The notes: a model not told the origin generated them from the sequence alone. A DNA stretch of 64,000 nt from Anagrus nilaparvatae (GCA_022575985.1 JAKSXM010000142.1:806001-870000); one strand, 5' to 3'; counted from the first letter of the stretch, positions 48,375 to 60,122 are shown. Made by a program: numbers and translations.

Positions 48375-48649
48375 ATTTTCTTTTCACAATTTCTAAAATA
48401 ATAAAGGTAAGTTGACTAAATTTTTAATAACAGTGTAAAATTTAAAAAGCACAATTTAAAAAGATTGAAAAACAAAAACATTTAATATGCGCATGTGTAA
48501 ACTGTAAAACAAAACTCCCCAAAGAAAATTATAATGCGTCTGTCTTGCGGCCCCTGATGGGTGGCACTGATCAAACTTGGACCGCAGTTGGCACTGTTCA
48601 TTTCCAGGAGTCTGGTCTCTGGATGACATAAATTATAAACATCAAGTTT

Positions 48650-49030
48650 CCAGCTACCACAGATTTCTTTCTAATATGGGTTTTTTGAGTCGTTGATCAC
48701 AAATTTCGGGGTCTTTTTTATGAGAAATGTGCGGAATAACCTAATATTTCCAAAAAATCAAATTTAAATTTAAAAAATCAAAATTTCCTAAAATACCTAA
48801 AAAGGGGTATTTTTGATTTTTAATGTATTCGAGCTTTAAGTCTCTAAATATGGTCCATATGGGTTTTTTGGTTCGCTGATCACGAAATTCGGGGTCCTGT
48901 CTACTGAAAATTGGCGCTTTGTCCTTATATTAGCAAAAACTACCCCTATAGGAATTTATAAAAGAGATATTTTTTATGCATTTCATGTTTTTGCAAATTT
49001 AAGGGTGCAGGTCTAATTTTTAGCATACGA
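48650..49030 (-). repeat. two AGCGACCC-family units, minus orientation
   Basis: The phrases gagtcgttgatcacaaattt (48.69 kb) and ggttcgctgatcacgaaatt (48.87 kb) are the reverse complement of the core of the array at 36.5-37.4 kb. They are about 180 bp apart. Confidence 0.6.
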
Positions 49031-49052
49031 AAACCTGAAAAATGTTGTAAAT

Positions 49053-49220
49053 TCCCAAAAAAAAGTCGAGAATACTCGAATTTTTTGATAATATACTAAA
49101 TTTAGTAAATTTACGATTTTTATTGAATACATATTTACAAAAATTTTTGAAAATTTACTAATTTTTCGAAAAAAATTCTATTTTTTTTGTAAATTTAAGA
49201 AAGTTACTTTTTACAATGTA
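49053..49220. mobile_element. truncated copy of the TACACTGTAAAAAG element
   Basis: It matches the right half of the element at 41232-41643, including a tcgagaatactcga-like centre, aatatactaaatttagtaaa and the end aagaaagttactttttaca. The left half is missing. It abuts the AGCGACCC-family units. Confidence 0.6.
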
Positions 49221-50802
49221 TATAAATTTATACGAGGAAAAATTTTATTTCAGAGCTTTTAATACTTCAGCCTTTAAATTAAATATTCTCTTACAAATAG
49301 ATAAATGTAGCGCTATCATTAAACTTATTATGTTTAAAAATACTACTTTACTTAGAATTTAAAGTAGGTACACAGCTTTTGATTTAGATATTATTTTTTT
49401 TACTGGAAATCTAAGTCTTGTATATTAAAGAAAAATGGAAAATTAATTTTGTTTTTCTACATAAATGCATTTTATTTAAAATTTAATACTATATGCATTA
49501 CAATTGTAAATTATTAATTATTTTTTAAAAATAGAATAAATGGAAAAAATTCTAAAAACTTTTGCATAGATTAGTTTCTTATAATTATATATAATTACTC
49601 CTACAATTTTCAATCAATGAAATTAATGCTTTTTTTAAGTAAAATATTTTAGATTTTATTATTAAATAGGATTTTCTTTTTTAAGATTCATTAGTCTAGC
49701 GTGGCAGCCCTAAAGTTTTTTTTTTTGGTATGCTCATCGCAAATTTTTTGGTTCTTTTTTGGGGGAGTGATCATATTTTTCAATACAGCCCATCCTTAAA
49801 CATTCTTATCCATTTTTGAATGCTTTTTTTTAAGTTTTGGGTTAGATCTTATAAAAAACTTTGTTTCATTATAGTGATCCGGTTGTTATTTTTGTTCTGA
49901 TAACAAATATTCGGTCCTTTATTAAAAAATTGATTATAGCCCTGTTACCAATTGCTGGTATCACGCCCACGAATTCAATTCATAACAATGGAAAAAATGG
50001 ATGGTATTTATGTTTTTCGACCCACTGAATACGAACCGGGGATCCATTTTTGAAAATTCCTGGTCATTTTTTGTTATTAATTAATTATTGCAAATTTATG
50101 GACGTGATTCCTACTTATCCCACTGTATTTCAAAAATTCACCATGCTTCTCACTGCATCCCATTTTTTTTCGACTTTCTGAGCTTTTGGTCAAAATACCC
50201 TTCTTTAAATATGGAGCTTCAAATTTATAATGCTGGCCTGATTCTACAATCGACTCATAAAAATGAGCCGAATAAAAAATCTTTAAAACTATAAAACCCA
50301 TTCACTTTAAAAATTGTGATTTTGGCAATTATTTAAAAATTTTTCATTTTTCAATAAATAATCCACCCTGAAAGTATAAAGCAATGTGGACTCAGAAAGA
50401 TCGTGGAATCTCCTTGAAGTTATAAATAAATAATATCCATATACTTTTATGTTAAGTATTAAAAATTTAAATTTTACTAAAATTATTTATAATTGCTTAA
50501 TTTTCACCTACAATTTATCAGTTTAAACATAGTTTTCTACAAGAAGGGGAAGGTGACCGATTGAAAAGCATGGCTTTTTAATATTTAAATCCTTCATAAA
50601 AAAAATGCAATTTTCTTATAAACTTTTTGTTCGTTCAATAATATTTAATGTTAGGTAAAAAAAGGGGGATAATATGAATATCATTGAAAATAAGGTGGGA
50701 GTTTTATTTTCTAAGTTAGTCAAATTAAATTATTTGATCTGCAAGCACAGGCAGTGAAATGAAATTTGATTTTTTAAAAATTATAAGAAAAAACAAATAA
50801 AA

Positions 50803-53490
50803 ATGAGCGTATTATTAAAAGTGCCTTTAAAAATATTAAGATTTTATGGTTTAGTTGATGATAATTCAAAATATAAAAAAATTCAAATTTTTATCTCAAT
50901 TTTATTTATTTTATCAGAACATTTATTATTTATTACGGGAACTATGTATATGACAAAAATAACTGATTTAAAGGAATTTTATGATTGTCTTTACTATCAA
51001 ATAGGAATATTTATTGTTTGTTGTAAGATGATTAATTTGGCATATAATCGTAAAAAAATTAATAAATTAGCTGAAAGTTTGCTAAATTCTTATTTTGAAA
51101 CAAAAAATTCTTCTGAATCTCAAATTCGCGATAAGTTTGATTTTGTAATCAGGTATAACTCAATATTTTAATATCATTTAAAAAATATTTAAACTAAATT
51201 TTGAAATTGTGATTTAGAATACTTACGATAACGTGCAATGTACTTGGAGTTTCAACAGGATTATTTGCATGCGCGGTACCTATTTCAATGGGAATTAAAG
51301 TGCTACCAATAAAATTATCATTACCATTTAATTTAGATGGTTACAGTTATTGGTTACTTTATGCAATTGAAGTTATTATAATATCAATTACTGCCAGTTG
51401 TAATATAACACATGATTGTTTGTTAGTTGGTTTTATTTATCAGGGATGTGCTCAATTAGAAATTATTTTTCATCGGTTTGAAGAAGAAATTGGAAAAAAT
51501 CATCCGAATAAAAATAAAATAGAAAAAAAAACTGAAGAGAAACAATTATTTGAAAAATTTATTCAACATCATGAACAAATATACAAGTAAGCTAAGAAAA
51601 ATATAATTTTGCACGGTTTATTTTAAAAAGGGAGTGTTTTTACTATTTTGGCATTTTAAGTGTTCATAAACGGTTTTAATAGGTTTTTTGGGTCGCTGAA
51701 CAAGAATTTCGGGGAATTTTTTGTTAAAAATTAGTTTCTCACCGTTAGCTTATCAGAAACTTTCGCATTGAGAAAATAGCAAAAACACCCCTTTTAGGAG
51801 TAGTTTCTGTTAATTGAACCGAATCTAAGCGCTGAAAGAGCAAAAGTAGCAAAAACAACTTTTTAGGGGTAGTTTTACTAATTTAGGGGGAAGAAATTAA
51901 TTGTTAATAAAAAATTCCCGGAAATTCGTGATTAGCAACCAAAAAAACTTATATAAACTGAATCTTAACACTGACAATGCGAAAATAGTAAATACACCCC
52001 TTTTAGGGGTAGCCTCTGTTAATTTAAGGGTGAGAAATTAATTTTTAATAAAAAATTCCCCATATTTTTTTTCAGTGACCCAAAAAACCCATTAAATCCG
52101 TTTTTGAACGCTTGCAGTTCCAAAATAGCAAAAACACCACCTTTTTAGGGGTATTTTTTGCTAATTAAGGGGTGAAATATTAACTATTCATAAAAAAGTC
52201 CTGGAAATCAGCGACCCAAAAAATCTTTATGAACCAATTCTGACCGCCCGAAATTCGAATACATTAAAAATTTCCTTTTTACGGGAAGTTTTTGAAAATT
52301 TAAGGATGTTCCACAAATTTCTCATAGAAAAGACCTCGAAATTCGTGATTAGCGACCCAAAAAACCTATAGTAGACCAAGTCTGGTGGTGGTAGGTGATT
52401 ATAGCCCCAAAACCGTATATATTGACTGGAGTATTTCCCGAAGGATATTTTAGCGTAGACTATAAATAAATTAAAAACACTCTAAAAAGAACCCGCTTTT
52501 AAAATAAATGTAGCAAGTTATGAAAAATTTTTTAAAAAAGAAAATAAAATTTTCTTTTAATGTTCTTACTTTAAAAAAGAAAATAAAATTTTCTTTTAAT
52601 GTTCTTACGGAATTCCGTTTGTCGGTAGTGGGATAATGCCGCCTGTAGTGAGATTTTTTTCCGTTTTATTTTATTCTATAATAGTGCACAATAAACTATT
52701 ATAAGAATCTTATAAATCTTATATTTTTTAGATATGCAGAAGAAATTGTTGAAACTTACGAAATAATTATATTTGTGCAGTTTACTGTCACCACTATAAT
52801 GATATCTTTTGGTATTTATCATTTATCACTTGTAGCAAATAACTTTTTTGATATACTATTTGATTTAACGTTTTTAAATTGTCTACTAATACAACTATTT
52901 ATATTCTGTTTTTTTGGAAGCGAAATAACTGCTTATGTGAGTACCTCATTTTATTTTTTATTAATAAATTTTTTAAATCATTTAAATAAAAAAAAAGAAC
53001 ATTGTATTTTTTTATTGGTTATTTTGACATTTTTTGGCTGATTCCAGACTTTTCAAAATTTTTTATACTTCTCGCCTGATTTCCTCTAATTATTTTATAA
53101 TTATCAGTATACTTTTATTTAAATGTTTAACCATTTGTTAAGTCTAGAATCAGCTGAAAACGCTTTAAAAATATTTTTTAAATTCTCCTGTTTATTAATT
53201 TATTTATTATTATTCAGAGTGATAATTTAAGTACGAAACTTTATTTATTGAATTGGGATAATTTAAATGTTGGATCAAGAAAAGATTTACTGTTAATTAT
53301 GAAACGTTTATCAAAACCAATTTACATAACTGGAGGATTTTTTATAACTTTATCATTAAAGTTATTTGTAGTTGTGAGTATAAAAAATTTTAAAATATTA
53401 TAAATTTCAATTATTTATTTCCATATTTTATTCTAGATTTTAAAAACTTCATATTCAGCTTTTAATTTATTAGAAATGACAGCAAAATAA
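50803..53490 (+). CDS. insect odorant receptor (7tm_6 family)
   Basis: Five exons, 50803-51152, 51218-51586, 52732-52936, 53218-53373 and 53437-53490, join in frame with GT-AG borders and give 377 residues, the usual receptor length. Insect odorant receptors are multi-pass membrane proteins with the N-terminus inside. They form ligand-gated cation channels with Orco in sensory neuron dendrites. The N-terminal part (LRFYGLVDDNSKYKK) and several hydrophobic segments fit the family. The last two exons carry the diagnostic end: KPIYITGGFFITLSLKLF, then a split at ILKTSYSAFNLLEM before the stop. That short last exon with an SYS-F-LL motif is typical. The second intron (1.15 kb) has been enlarged by a repeat array. 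Nothing is broken. The ligand cannot be inferred. Confidence 0.9.
51640..52445 (+). repeat. AGCGACCC-family array inside the odorant-receptor intron
   Basis: The block begins with an inverted unit (gggtcgctgaacaagaattt at 51.69 kb) and continues with direct units marked at about 51.93, 52.07, 52.20 and 52.36 kb (agcgacccaaaaaacctata). The right end runs into ccgtatatattgactggagt, the same terminal word as in the arrays at 37.4 and 54.4 kb. An inverted first unit facing direct units suggests a complete element. Confidence 0.65.
52530..52608 (+). repeat. 39-bp tandem duplication
   Basis: Two adjacent copies of a block beginning tttaaaaaagaaaataaaat and ending ttaatgttctta lie in the second odorant-receptor intron. 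A short CCGGAATT-family fragment (ttgtcggtagtgggataatg) follows. Confidence 0.7.
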
Positions 53491-54410
53491 GACCAATCGT
53501 ATAAATTGTAGTAACAGTTAAGATATTATAGCAAATAGAATACCTTGTACTGTATTAGTTTTTTAATTTCTTTATTAGTTAGTATTTAAAAGCAAATACA
53601 TAGACACTTTTAGTATAGAATAAACTAATTTTTAAATTTGCTGTACCAATTTTTTAGAGTTTTTCTGCAAGATTGTAATTTTTTGAAATACTGATTTTAA
53701 ATTTGTTAATTTTTACTCTAAAAATTGCTTACCAATATCGATTTACTTAAATAATTTATGATTTTGTTTTTATTACAAATGTTATTAATATTAATTATTG
53801 TAAAACTATATGAGCATTTTACACAAAGTAAACTGTAACTAAAAGTAATTGTTTAAATTATTGTTCAATAGAATAAAGTGGTTTAAATTTCTTTAAGTAA
53901 TCTTAAAACTCAATAAACCGTCTCGGTGATGAAAAATAGTCAATCGATAAAAAATTTTAACATAGGTTGCCACCTTCGATGAATATATAACTATTATTTG
54001 ACTGTTTTTCATCGTCGGGTTCCTTTTTAGGCTTATCATATTTTGAAATTGAGATATTTAAACCATATTATTTTTACTTTTAATAATTCTTTAATGAAAA
54101 ATTCAATGCTTTTTAGTATTCAGTACAAGAATGTAAAAAAAAAAGAAAAATTAAAAATTATTATTTGTTTAAACATATACAAGTTAATTTTTTGTAATTT
54201 TTGACTCATAAAAGCCTGAGTTTCCAGATCTGTGCAACTTTGATGAAAAGTCTGTCTGCCTCATATTGAAGATCATTTAATTTTAAGGAAAGGTCTCTTG
54301 GGAAATTTTTCTATAACCTTTTCAGTAATGAGTTACAGACAATTTTTTATGCAAGCAAACAAGTTTCAAAATGTGCTGCATTGGCGGATAGAGTGAACTT
54401 AAATTTCAAA
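53491..54410. other. intergenic, no gene seen
   Basis: This is A/T-rich sequence downstream of the odorant receptor. AATAAA-type words near 53620 and 53870 could serve as polyadenylation signals. A pair of words, aaaccgtctcggtgatgaaaa near 53.92 kb and ttttcatcgtcgggttcctt near 54.01 kb, is roughly inverted and may be a decayed foldback. Confidence 0.45.
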
Positions 54411-54414
54411 AAAA

Positions 54415-54830
54415 ATTTTTTATTGTATACTCCAGTCAAAATACGGGGAGGGTGGGGTTGTATTTATTACTGGCAACCACCATATTTGGTCTAATAAGGT
54501 TTTTCGAGTCGCTGATCACAAATTTCGAGACCATTTTGTAATAAAATGTGTGGAACACCCTTAAATTTGCAAAAACTACATCCAAAATGGGGCATTTTTT
54601 ATATACTCAATCTTTTAGTGCCTAGATTCGGCCCATATGGGTTTCTTGGGTCGCTGTTTAAAAATTTTGGTGATTTATTTATGTAAAATTAATATTATAC
54701 CCTTAAATTAACTTAAATTGCAAAAATAGCAGAAATAGACCTTTTAAGGGTAGTTTTTGTTAATTTAAGGGTGTTCCACACATTGCTTTACAAAATGACC
54801 CCGAAATTCGTAATCAGCACGTTCTGCACG
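54415..54830 (-). repeat. AGCGACCC-family element with TATACTCCAGTCAAAATACG end
   Basis: It starts with tatactccagtcaaaatacg, the inverted form of the ends seen at 37.4 and 52.4 kb. Units marked by gagtcgctgatcacaaattt (54.51 kb) and gggtcgctgtttaaaaattt (54.65 kb) follow, and a direct-orientation stretch closes it (cgaaattcgtaatcagcacg, 54.82 kb). Confidence 0.65.
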
Positions 54831-54874
54831 ATCCTCCCTTATTTCGTTTCATTTTTCGGGAAACCCGATTTTCT

Positions 54875-55191
54875 TTATCTTTTTTCTTTTATAACATTCT
54901 CTTTAGTACTATTCAGTTCCTGAATAATACTAAGATAAGTAGGCTCTTTATTAGGAACGTCAATATTTTCAAAATTTCGAACAATTTCAACATCCGTCGG
55001 ATACACAGAAATTTCAACATTTTGATCTATATTAACTAATTTATTATGACTGAATAATTACGATTATTTAATGGATTTTCAACTTCTGATAGACTGCTGA
55101 GGCTGTCTTCACTACCGTAAGCCAAAATTAAATCCATATTCAACAACGAAAAGATAAAAACTATAAATGCAAAAATTTTTTTGTACAGCAT
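54875..55191 (-). pseudogene. small secreted-peptide gene broken by one frameshift
   Basis: On the minus strand, an ATG at 55191 opens a 51-codon frame ending at 55036. It starts with a classic signal peptide: MLYKK, then a long hydrophobic stretch (IFAFIVFIFSLL), with likely cleavage after a LILAYG-like end. An overlapping frame shifted by one base (55057-54875, 60 codons plus stop) continues with acidic, non-repetitive sequence (phrases VEISVYPTDVEIV and YLSIIQELNSTKENV) and a basic C-terminus. The two frames look like one product of about 105 residues interrupted near 55040-55060. No intron fits the break. It may be a recent pseudogene, a sequencing error or an unrecognised splice. Each frame falls below the usual length cut-off. 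The family is not recognised. Confidence 0.5.
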
Positions 55192-55620
55192 TTTTCAGGT
55201 CAGAAAATTTTTGAATGATAAGGTGTATTTTTTAATCTTTTAACTGGAAAATACAGAGATAAAAATATTTAATTAAAATATAATTAATTAGATAAAATTT
55301 CATTGGGAAAAAATCATAATTAAGATACTAATTTTATCAAAATCTTAAAATAATAAGAAAAAGATTTAATTTATTCAGTGTGGAATAATATTTCAAATAA
55401 AAAAAATCCAGTTTAATAATATGAAAAAGTAAATAAATTTATCAACAATGAAAACTAAAAAAAATTATTTCTTATAATTTTTTATGGAATTATGAAAAAA
55501 TATTTTTTGAAAATTTTAAAAAATTTATTGAATTTTTTGATTGAATTAAAGAAAACACCACAGCAATGATAGTTAAAATTGAATTTACTATACTTTAAAA
55601 TAAATTTGTTTATATTAATA

Positions 55621-56021
55621 CACTGTTAAAAATACCCTATGGTAAATATACAAAATTATCGTAAAGTCAAGAATTTGTCATAATTTTACTAAAAAAATTG
55701 TATAATTACTAAAAAAATTGTAAATTTACAATCATTAGTAAATTTACAACAAATTCGTGATTTTACGTTTTTTTTCCTTAATATATATGAGAGGATCGTG
55801 AATTTACGAATTTTCGTAGTATATTTACATCTAAAAAATTGTAAATTTACAACAAAAAATTGTAAATTTACTAAAAAAATCGTAAATTATTAAAAATATT
55901 GTAAAATTACAAAAAAATCGTAAATTTACGATCGATCGTAAAATGATGATTTCTTTAGTAAATTTTTTTTCGTTAATTTACGAAAATTTTGTATAATTAC
56001 CATAGGGCATTTTTAACAGTG
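55621..56021. mobile_element. MITE with CACTGTTAAAAATACCCTAT inverted ends
   Basis: Left end CACTGTTAAAAATACCCTAT and right end ATAGGGCATTTTTAACAGTG are inverted copies that continue into ggtaaatataca / tgtataattacc. The interior is made of short palindromic words around taaatttacga / tcgtaaattta. It is 401 bp long without coding capacity. It shares the CACTG start and interior style with the element at 41.2 kb but has different subterminal sequence. Confidence 0.7.
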
Positions 56022-58260
56022 AAAATTTAAAAAAAGTATAATTTATAAATGTGTACAATTTTTTTGAATAGTGTCTAGTTTAATTTATTATTATAATTTT
56101 GTAGGTAAATTTTTAATTTTTTAAAATAATTTAAACATTTAAGAAATTTAAAAATAAATGTTTATTTTTTTAAAATTTACTTAACCATAATTTATTCAAA
56201 ATACTCAAAAAAAGAGGTAAATTTATCTATAAAGAAAACAAGATTAAAAATTACTATAATAATAGAAGGATTTTAATACAATAAGATAAAATAAGATATT
56301 CTATTATAAGTTACAGACAGTCTGTCTCGCACTACAAAGTACACTGGAGTTGTTGGATTATTCCCTGAAGAAAATTAAAAATCCTATATATTTTATAAAT
56401 AAATAAACATTTTTTTTTTTTAAATATACAGGTGTTAATAAAAAATAATATTTATTCAAGATAGTAAAAAAAAAATTTTAATTTATTTGTTTTTTAGGTT
56501 TTTTAAAAAATAATTTTTTAAAACTTTGAAGGCTTTTTTCTCAATACCTACGTGTTACTTGTTGGTTTTTTCCCGGGCGCCACAGATATAATATATTACT
56601 ATTCCGAAGGCCTCCGAGAGCGCCCGATTTGGTACGAGCAATCCTGATACGAACTTCACCCCGCAGTGAATTTCATTGTTTTCAAATTAAACCTCGAAGA
56701 ATCTTTTGTAATTTACAAAAGTGCACCTGAATAAAGGTTCGTATCTTTTTCAAACCGATAGTATACATATATTATATGATTAATCCAGCCTATTGTTCCT
56801 TTATTTCTCAAGTAAGATCTTGAGGATTATCAAAGAGACTACAAAAAGAGGCTATTATTATACAAGAACTAGTTTCTATGAATTTATGCCATTATCTTTG
56901 ACCAATAATAATCACTGTCGAAATTCATACTGGGTAAATACATTTTCTGAATTTTTCATGTTAGTTGTTTTTGATCTTTGAAGCAAAGCAGTACATTTTT
57001 AAATTGTTTCTTAAAATTTTAAATAATAATCTCGGACTGAATGATTTTTTCAAATACATAAAAAATATTTGGTTGTTTGATAAGCTTAAAATTTTAGTTA
57101 TTGAGCAATCATCTTCAATTTCGGACATCTGCTAGCTGGTAAGAATTTTTTATTTTTGTTTGAAAAAAATTTCAATTGAGAATTTTTTTTTCTGAAAAAA
57201 AATCAGCTTGGATACTTTCTAGGACTTACCTGTTTATTTAAAATATTTAAATTCTAAATTTTTAATCTAATTTTCAAGACTAGATTTAAATTTTTAGTAA
57301 TTAAATATTCCGGGTATTATAAAAACATGTCTAAGATGTACCTAAAATATTTTGAACCGCTTATATTAAACATTTGAAAAGGCCCGATATATTTCGACAA
57401 AATCCACTCTGTTTCGACTCTAATTTAAAAAATATTCTGTTTTTTTTAAGTTTGAAAATCAAATATTAAAATTGTACACAGAAAATACCAGATTGTATTT
57501 TTGAATTAATTTTCGCATGCACTGAGTGAAACCCATGATTCACATAGTGCGAGTCGATAAACTTATTATACCCTATGGCAGTACCCAGAATTGGACGTTC
57601 TCAGCACGCAGCGTGAACGTAACGTATAGTGCCACCAACTCAAAACAAAAAAATGTTAAATTATTGATATTTATTATTATTTATGCAAAAAAATAGCAAA
57701 ATAATAAATAGCATAATTATTTTAAATTAATTTCGAACAAAATATTAATAAAAAATAATATAAACCTAAAAAATTATAACTATATAATAATCTAAAAATA
57801 ATGTAAGTAATAATTATTACTTTAGAAAATTAGTTTTTATTTGCTTGAATTGTTTATTAGCTTTTATTTTTTGATAATGAAATTTCTTCTTCTTAGATTA
57901 AATAATTTATCTTTTGACATAATTTAGTAAATAACTAGGTCTGTAAATAACAATACCGAAGCAATATTTTTTAACTTATTAGTAAAAAACTAAACTAATA
58001 AGAATAAGAACATTATTTTTGGTTTTTCTTCTTCTTTAGCCAATGATTAGAATATTATATCTGATATAATTTTAATTTTTTATGACTGCTAGGAGAAAAA
58101 ATTCACAGTTGCATCTTCCCAGTTAGCGGTAGAAAAGAACTGTTTTTCAAGACACTATCTGAGATAGTGAAAAACTAAACTAATAAAAATTAGAAAATCA
58201 TTCTTGATTCCTCATCTTCAACTCGATGATTAGAATTACTCCTGATAATTTCAATATTCC
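56022..58260. other. intergenic, no gene supported
   Basis: Mostly A/T-rich. A GC-richer island at about 56560-56720 (cccgggcgccacagatataa, then ggcctccgagagcgcccgat) has no open frame or RNA fold I can name. Its flank holds the inverted words gatacgaac / gttcgtatc. A short imperfect palindrome lies at 57519-57550 (gcactgagtgaa / ttcacatagtgc). Blocks at about 57990-58050 and 58170-58250 (aaactaataa... ttcttcttta-like words) look like diverged duplicates. Confidence 0.4.
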
Positions 58261-58264
58261 CCGT

Positions 58265-58690
58265 ATCGAAATAGTCGATCGACTTTCCGATCGGATTTCC
58301 GATCGGATTTCCGATCGGAATTTGATCGACTTTCCGATCGAACTTTCGATCGGAATTCCGATCGAAACCCCGATCGAAATTTTCGCCGATCGAGTTTCCG
58401 ATCAAAAATCAAAATTCCGATCAACTTTCCGATAAAAAAATTTCGATCGAAAATCCGATGAAAAATCAAAATTCCGATCGACTTTCCGATCGACTTTCCG
58501 ATCGAAAATCCGATGAAAAATCAAAATTCCGATCGACTTTCCGATCGAAAAATTCCGATCGAAAATCCGATGAAAAATCAAAATTCCGATCGACTTTCCG
58601 ATGAAAAAATTTCGATCGAAATTCTGATCAAAAATTACAATTCCGATCGAGTTTCCGATAAAAAAATTTTTATCAAAGTCCCGATTGAGG
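58265..58690. repeat. GATC-rich minisatellite (TTCCGATCGA-type, ~10-bp steps)
   Basis: The sequence is built from words like ttccgatcgactttccgatc and ccgatgaaaaatcaaaattc, with higher-order steps of about 50 bp in its right half. Because the unit is nearly palindromic, several frames on both strands stay open and give SDRKSDRK or RSEFRSEF-like strings. These are artefacts of the repeat, not genes. Confidence 0.75.
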
Positions 58691-58719
58691 CATAATTTTT
58701 AAATTTTCATATAAAACAA

Positions 58720-58975
58720 TTTTCCGATTCTCCAAAAAATATGAAAAGAGGAACTTGCCTGGGGATTTTCGAGGTTGAAAAAAACATTTTAATAAATAAA
58801 ATTTTTCATTTTTTTATCCCAAAATATTTTCAAATTTCCCAATAAGGCGGAACAAAAAAAATAAAATGTAGAAATATCTATGTTACTAATGGTGGTTTTC
58901 AAAATTCAGAAAAACGTTTTCATTTATGAAAATTTTCCGATTTTCCAAGATGACAGATAAAAAAAAAACGTCAGA
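58720..58975 (+). repeat. ~125-bp repeat family, first block
   Basis: Phrases ttgcctggggattttcgagg, aaaacattttaataaataaa and cccaataaggcggaacaaaa recur as a set at 59.70-60.12 kb. Here one full unit and a partial second are seen. Confidence 0.6.
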
Positions 58976-59694
58976 ATAAGATTTTAATTGAATGAAAAAT
59001 ATCATTTTATCTTACTTACTAAAACAAACAAGGTTACAAAAATTGGTCTAAAGTTGATGAAATAATTATTTAGCTAATTAATTAATCTTTAAAAATATTT
59101 TACATTTTGGATTTATTATTTTATAATTTCATCTACTAAGCATTTATAAAAAATTGCAGTTATTTGAAAAATGTATAATTTATTTTATTTATTATTTTAT
59201 TTTATTTCAAAATTAAGAAATATATTGATAAATAATTTCACAAAGAAATCGAGTTTTGGTGAAATTATTTTCAAACTTTAAAAAATTTATAAAAGTATAT
59301 ATAGGTATTTATTTTTTGTCATGCATTTGTCTTTTTTTAACAATAAATTTTGTATACTTATATCATATTTGTTAAGTCAAAATAATAATAAACAAAATAA
59401 AACTTAACTGTCAGGCTATTTGTAAAATAAACACAAAAAAAACTATTTTTTTTTTTTAAACCGATATTAGTTTATTTCTTTTTTAATTAAATTTTTTTCC
59501 AAGTTTTTAAATAAAGTTGTAAAATGAATAATAGAAGTAAGTCACAAAAGCGATTACGTTCATAAAAGTTTATTAATAAAAAATATTTTAAAAAAAATCA
59601 ATTTTCAGATTTTAAAAATCATTAGAAACGTTTAAAATTCATGATTAAGTTCAAAATGCAAATATTATTGATAATGAAATAAATATTCATTCAA

Positions 59695-60122
59695 GTTTTT
59701 TACCTTTCCTGGGGGTTTTCGAGGTTGAAAAAAGCATTTCAATGAATAAAATTATTCATTTTTTTATCCTAAAATATTTTTAAATTTCCCAATGTGGCGG
59801 AACAAAAAACATGTTCGAATAAGCTTTTTACATTGCCTGGGGGTTTTCGAGGTTAAAAAAAACGTTTTCATTGATGAAAATTTTTATATTTTCACCCAAG
59901 AATATTTTTCGATTCTCCAAGATGGAGGATCGAGAAAACGTGTCAAAATAAAGCTTTTTATATTGCTTGGGGGTTATTAAGGTTGATAGAATATCAGAGG
60001 TCATTTTTTGGACCCAATCTATTTTCCAATTTTCCAAGGTGGCGGAACAAAAAATATGAAAAATAGAACTAATGAACCAAAGCATATTTTCCGATTTTTC
60101 TAGACGGCGGAAAAAATTCATA
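59695..60122 (+). repeat. ~125-bp repeat family, second block of 3-4 units
   Basis: Units are marked by ctgggggttttcgaggttga (59.70 kb), ctgggggttttcgaggttaa (59.83 kb) and ttgggggttattaaggttga (59.97 kb). Each ends in a phrase like ttccaaggtggcggaacaaa. The minus-strand 97-codon frame here (59828-60121) lies across the repeat and is not treated as a gene. Confidence 0.6.

Larger units (their letters stand above)
48375..50802. other. intergenic region rich in degenerate repeats
   Basis: This lies between the divergent ankyrin and odorant-receptor genes. It contains AGCGACCC-family units (48.65-49.03 kb), a half copy of the TACACTG element (49053-49220) and further diverged, moderately GC-rich repeat words at 49.69-50.3 kb. 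The overlapping short frames at 50077-50301 and 50088-50294 on opposite strands fall in that repeat and are not treated as genes. Confidence 0.55.

Noticed and set aside
56560..56720. GC-rich island as a possible structured RNA or gene fragment
   Set aside because: No open frame longer than a few dozen codons and no recognisable RNA fold; recorded only as an unexplained composition change.
58190..58695. Four short frames rich in Asp-Arg/Ser repeats on both strands
   Set aside because: They are by-products of the near-palindromic GATC-rich minisatellite; open frames on both strands with the same repeat argue against coding.
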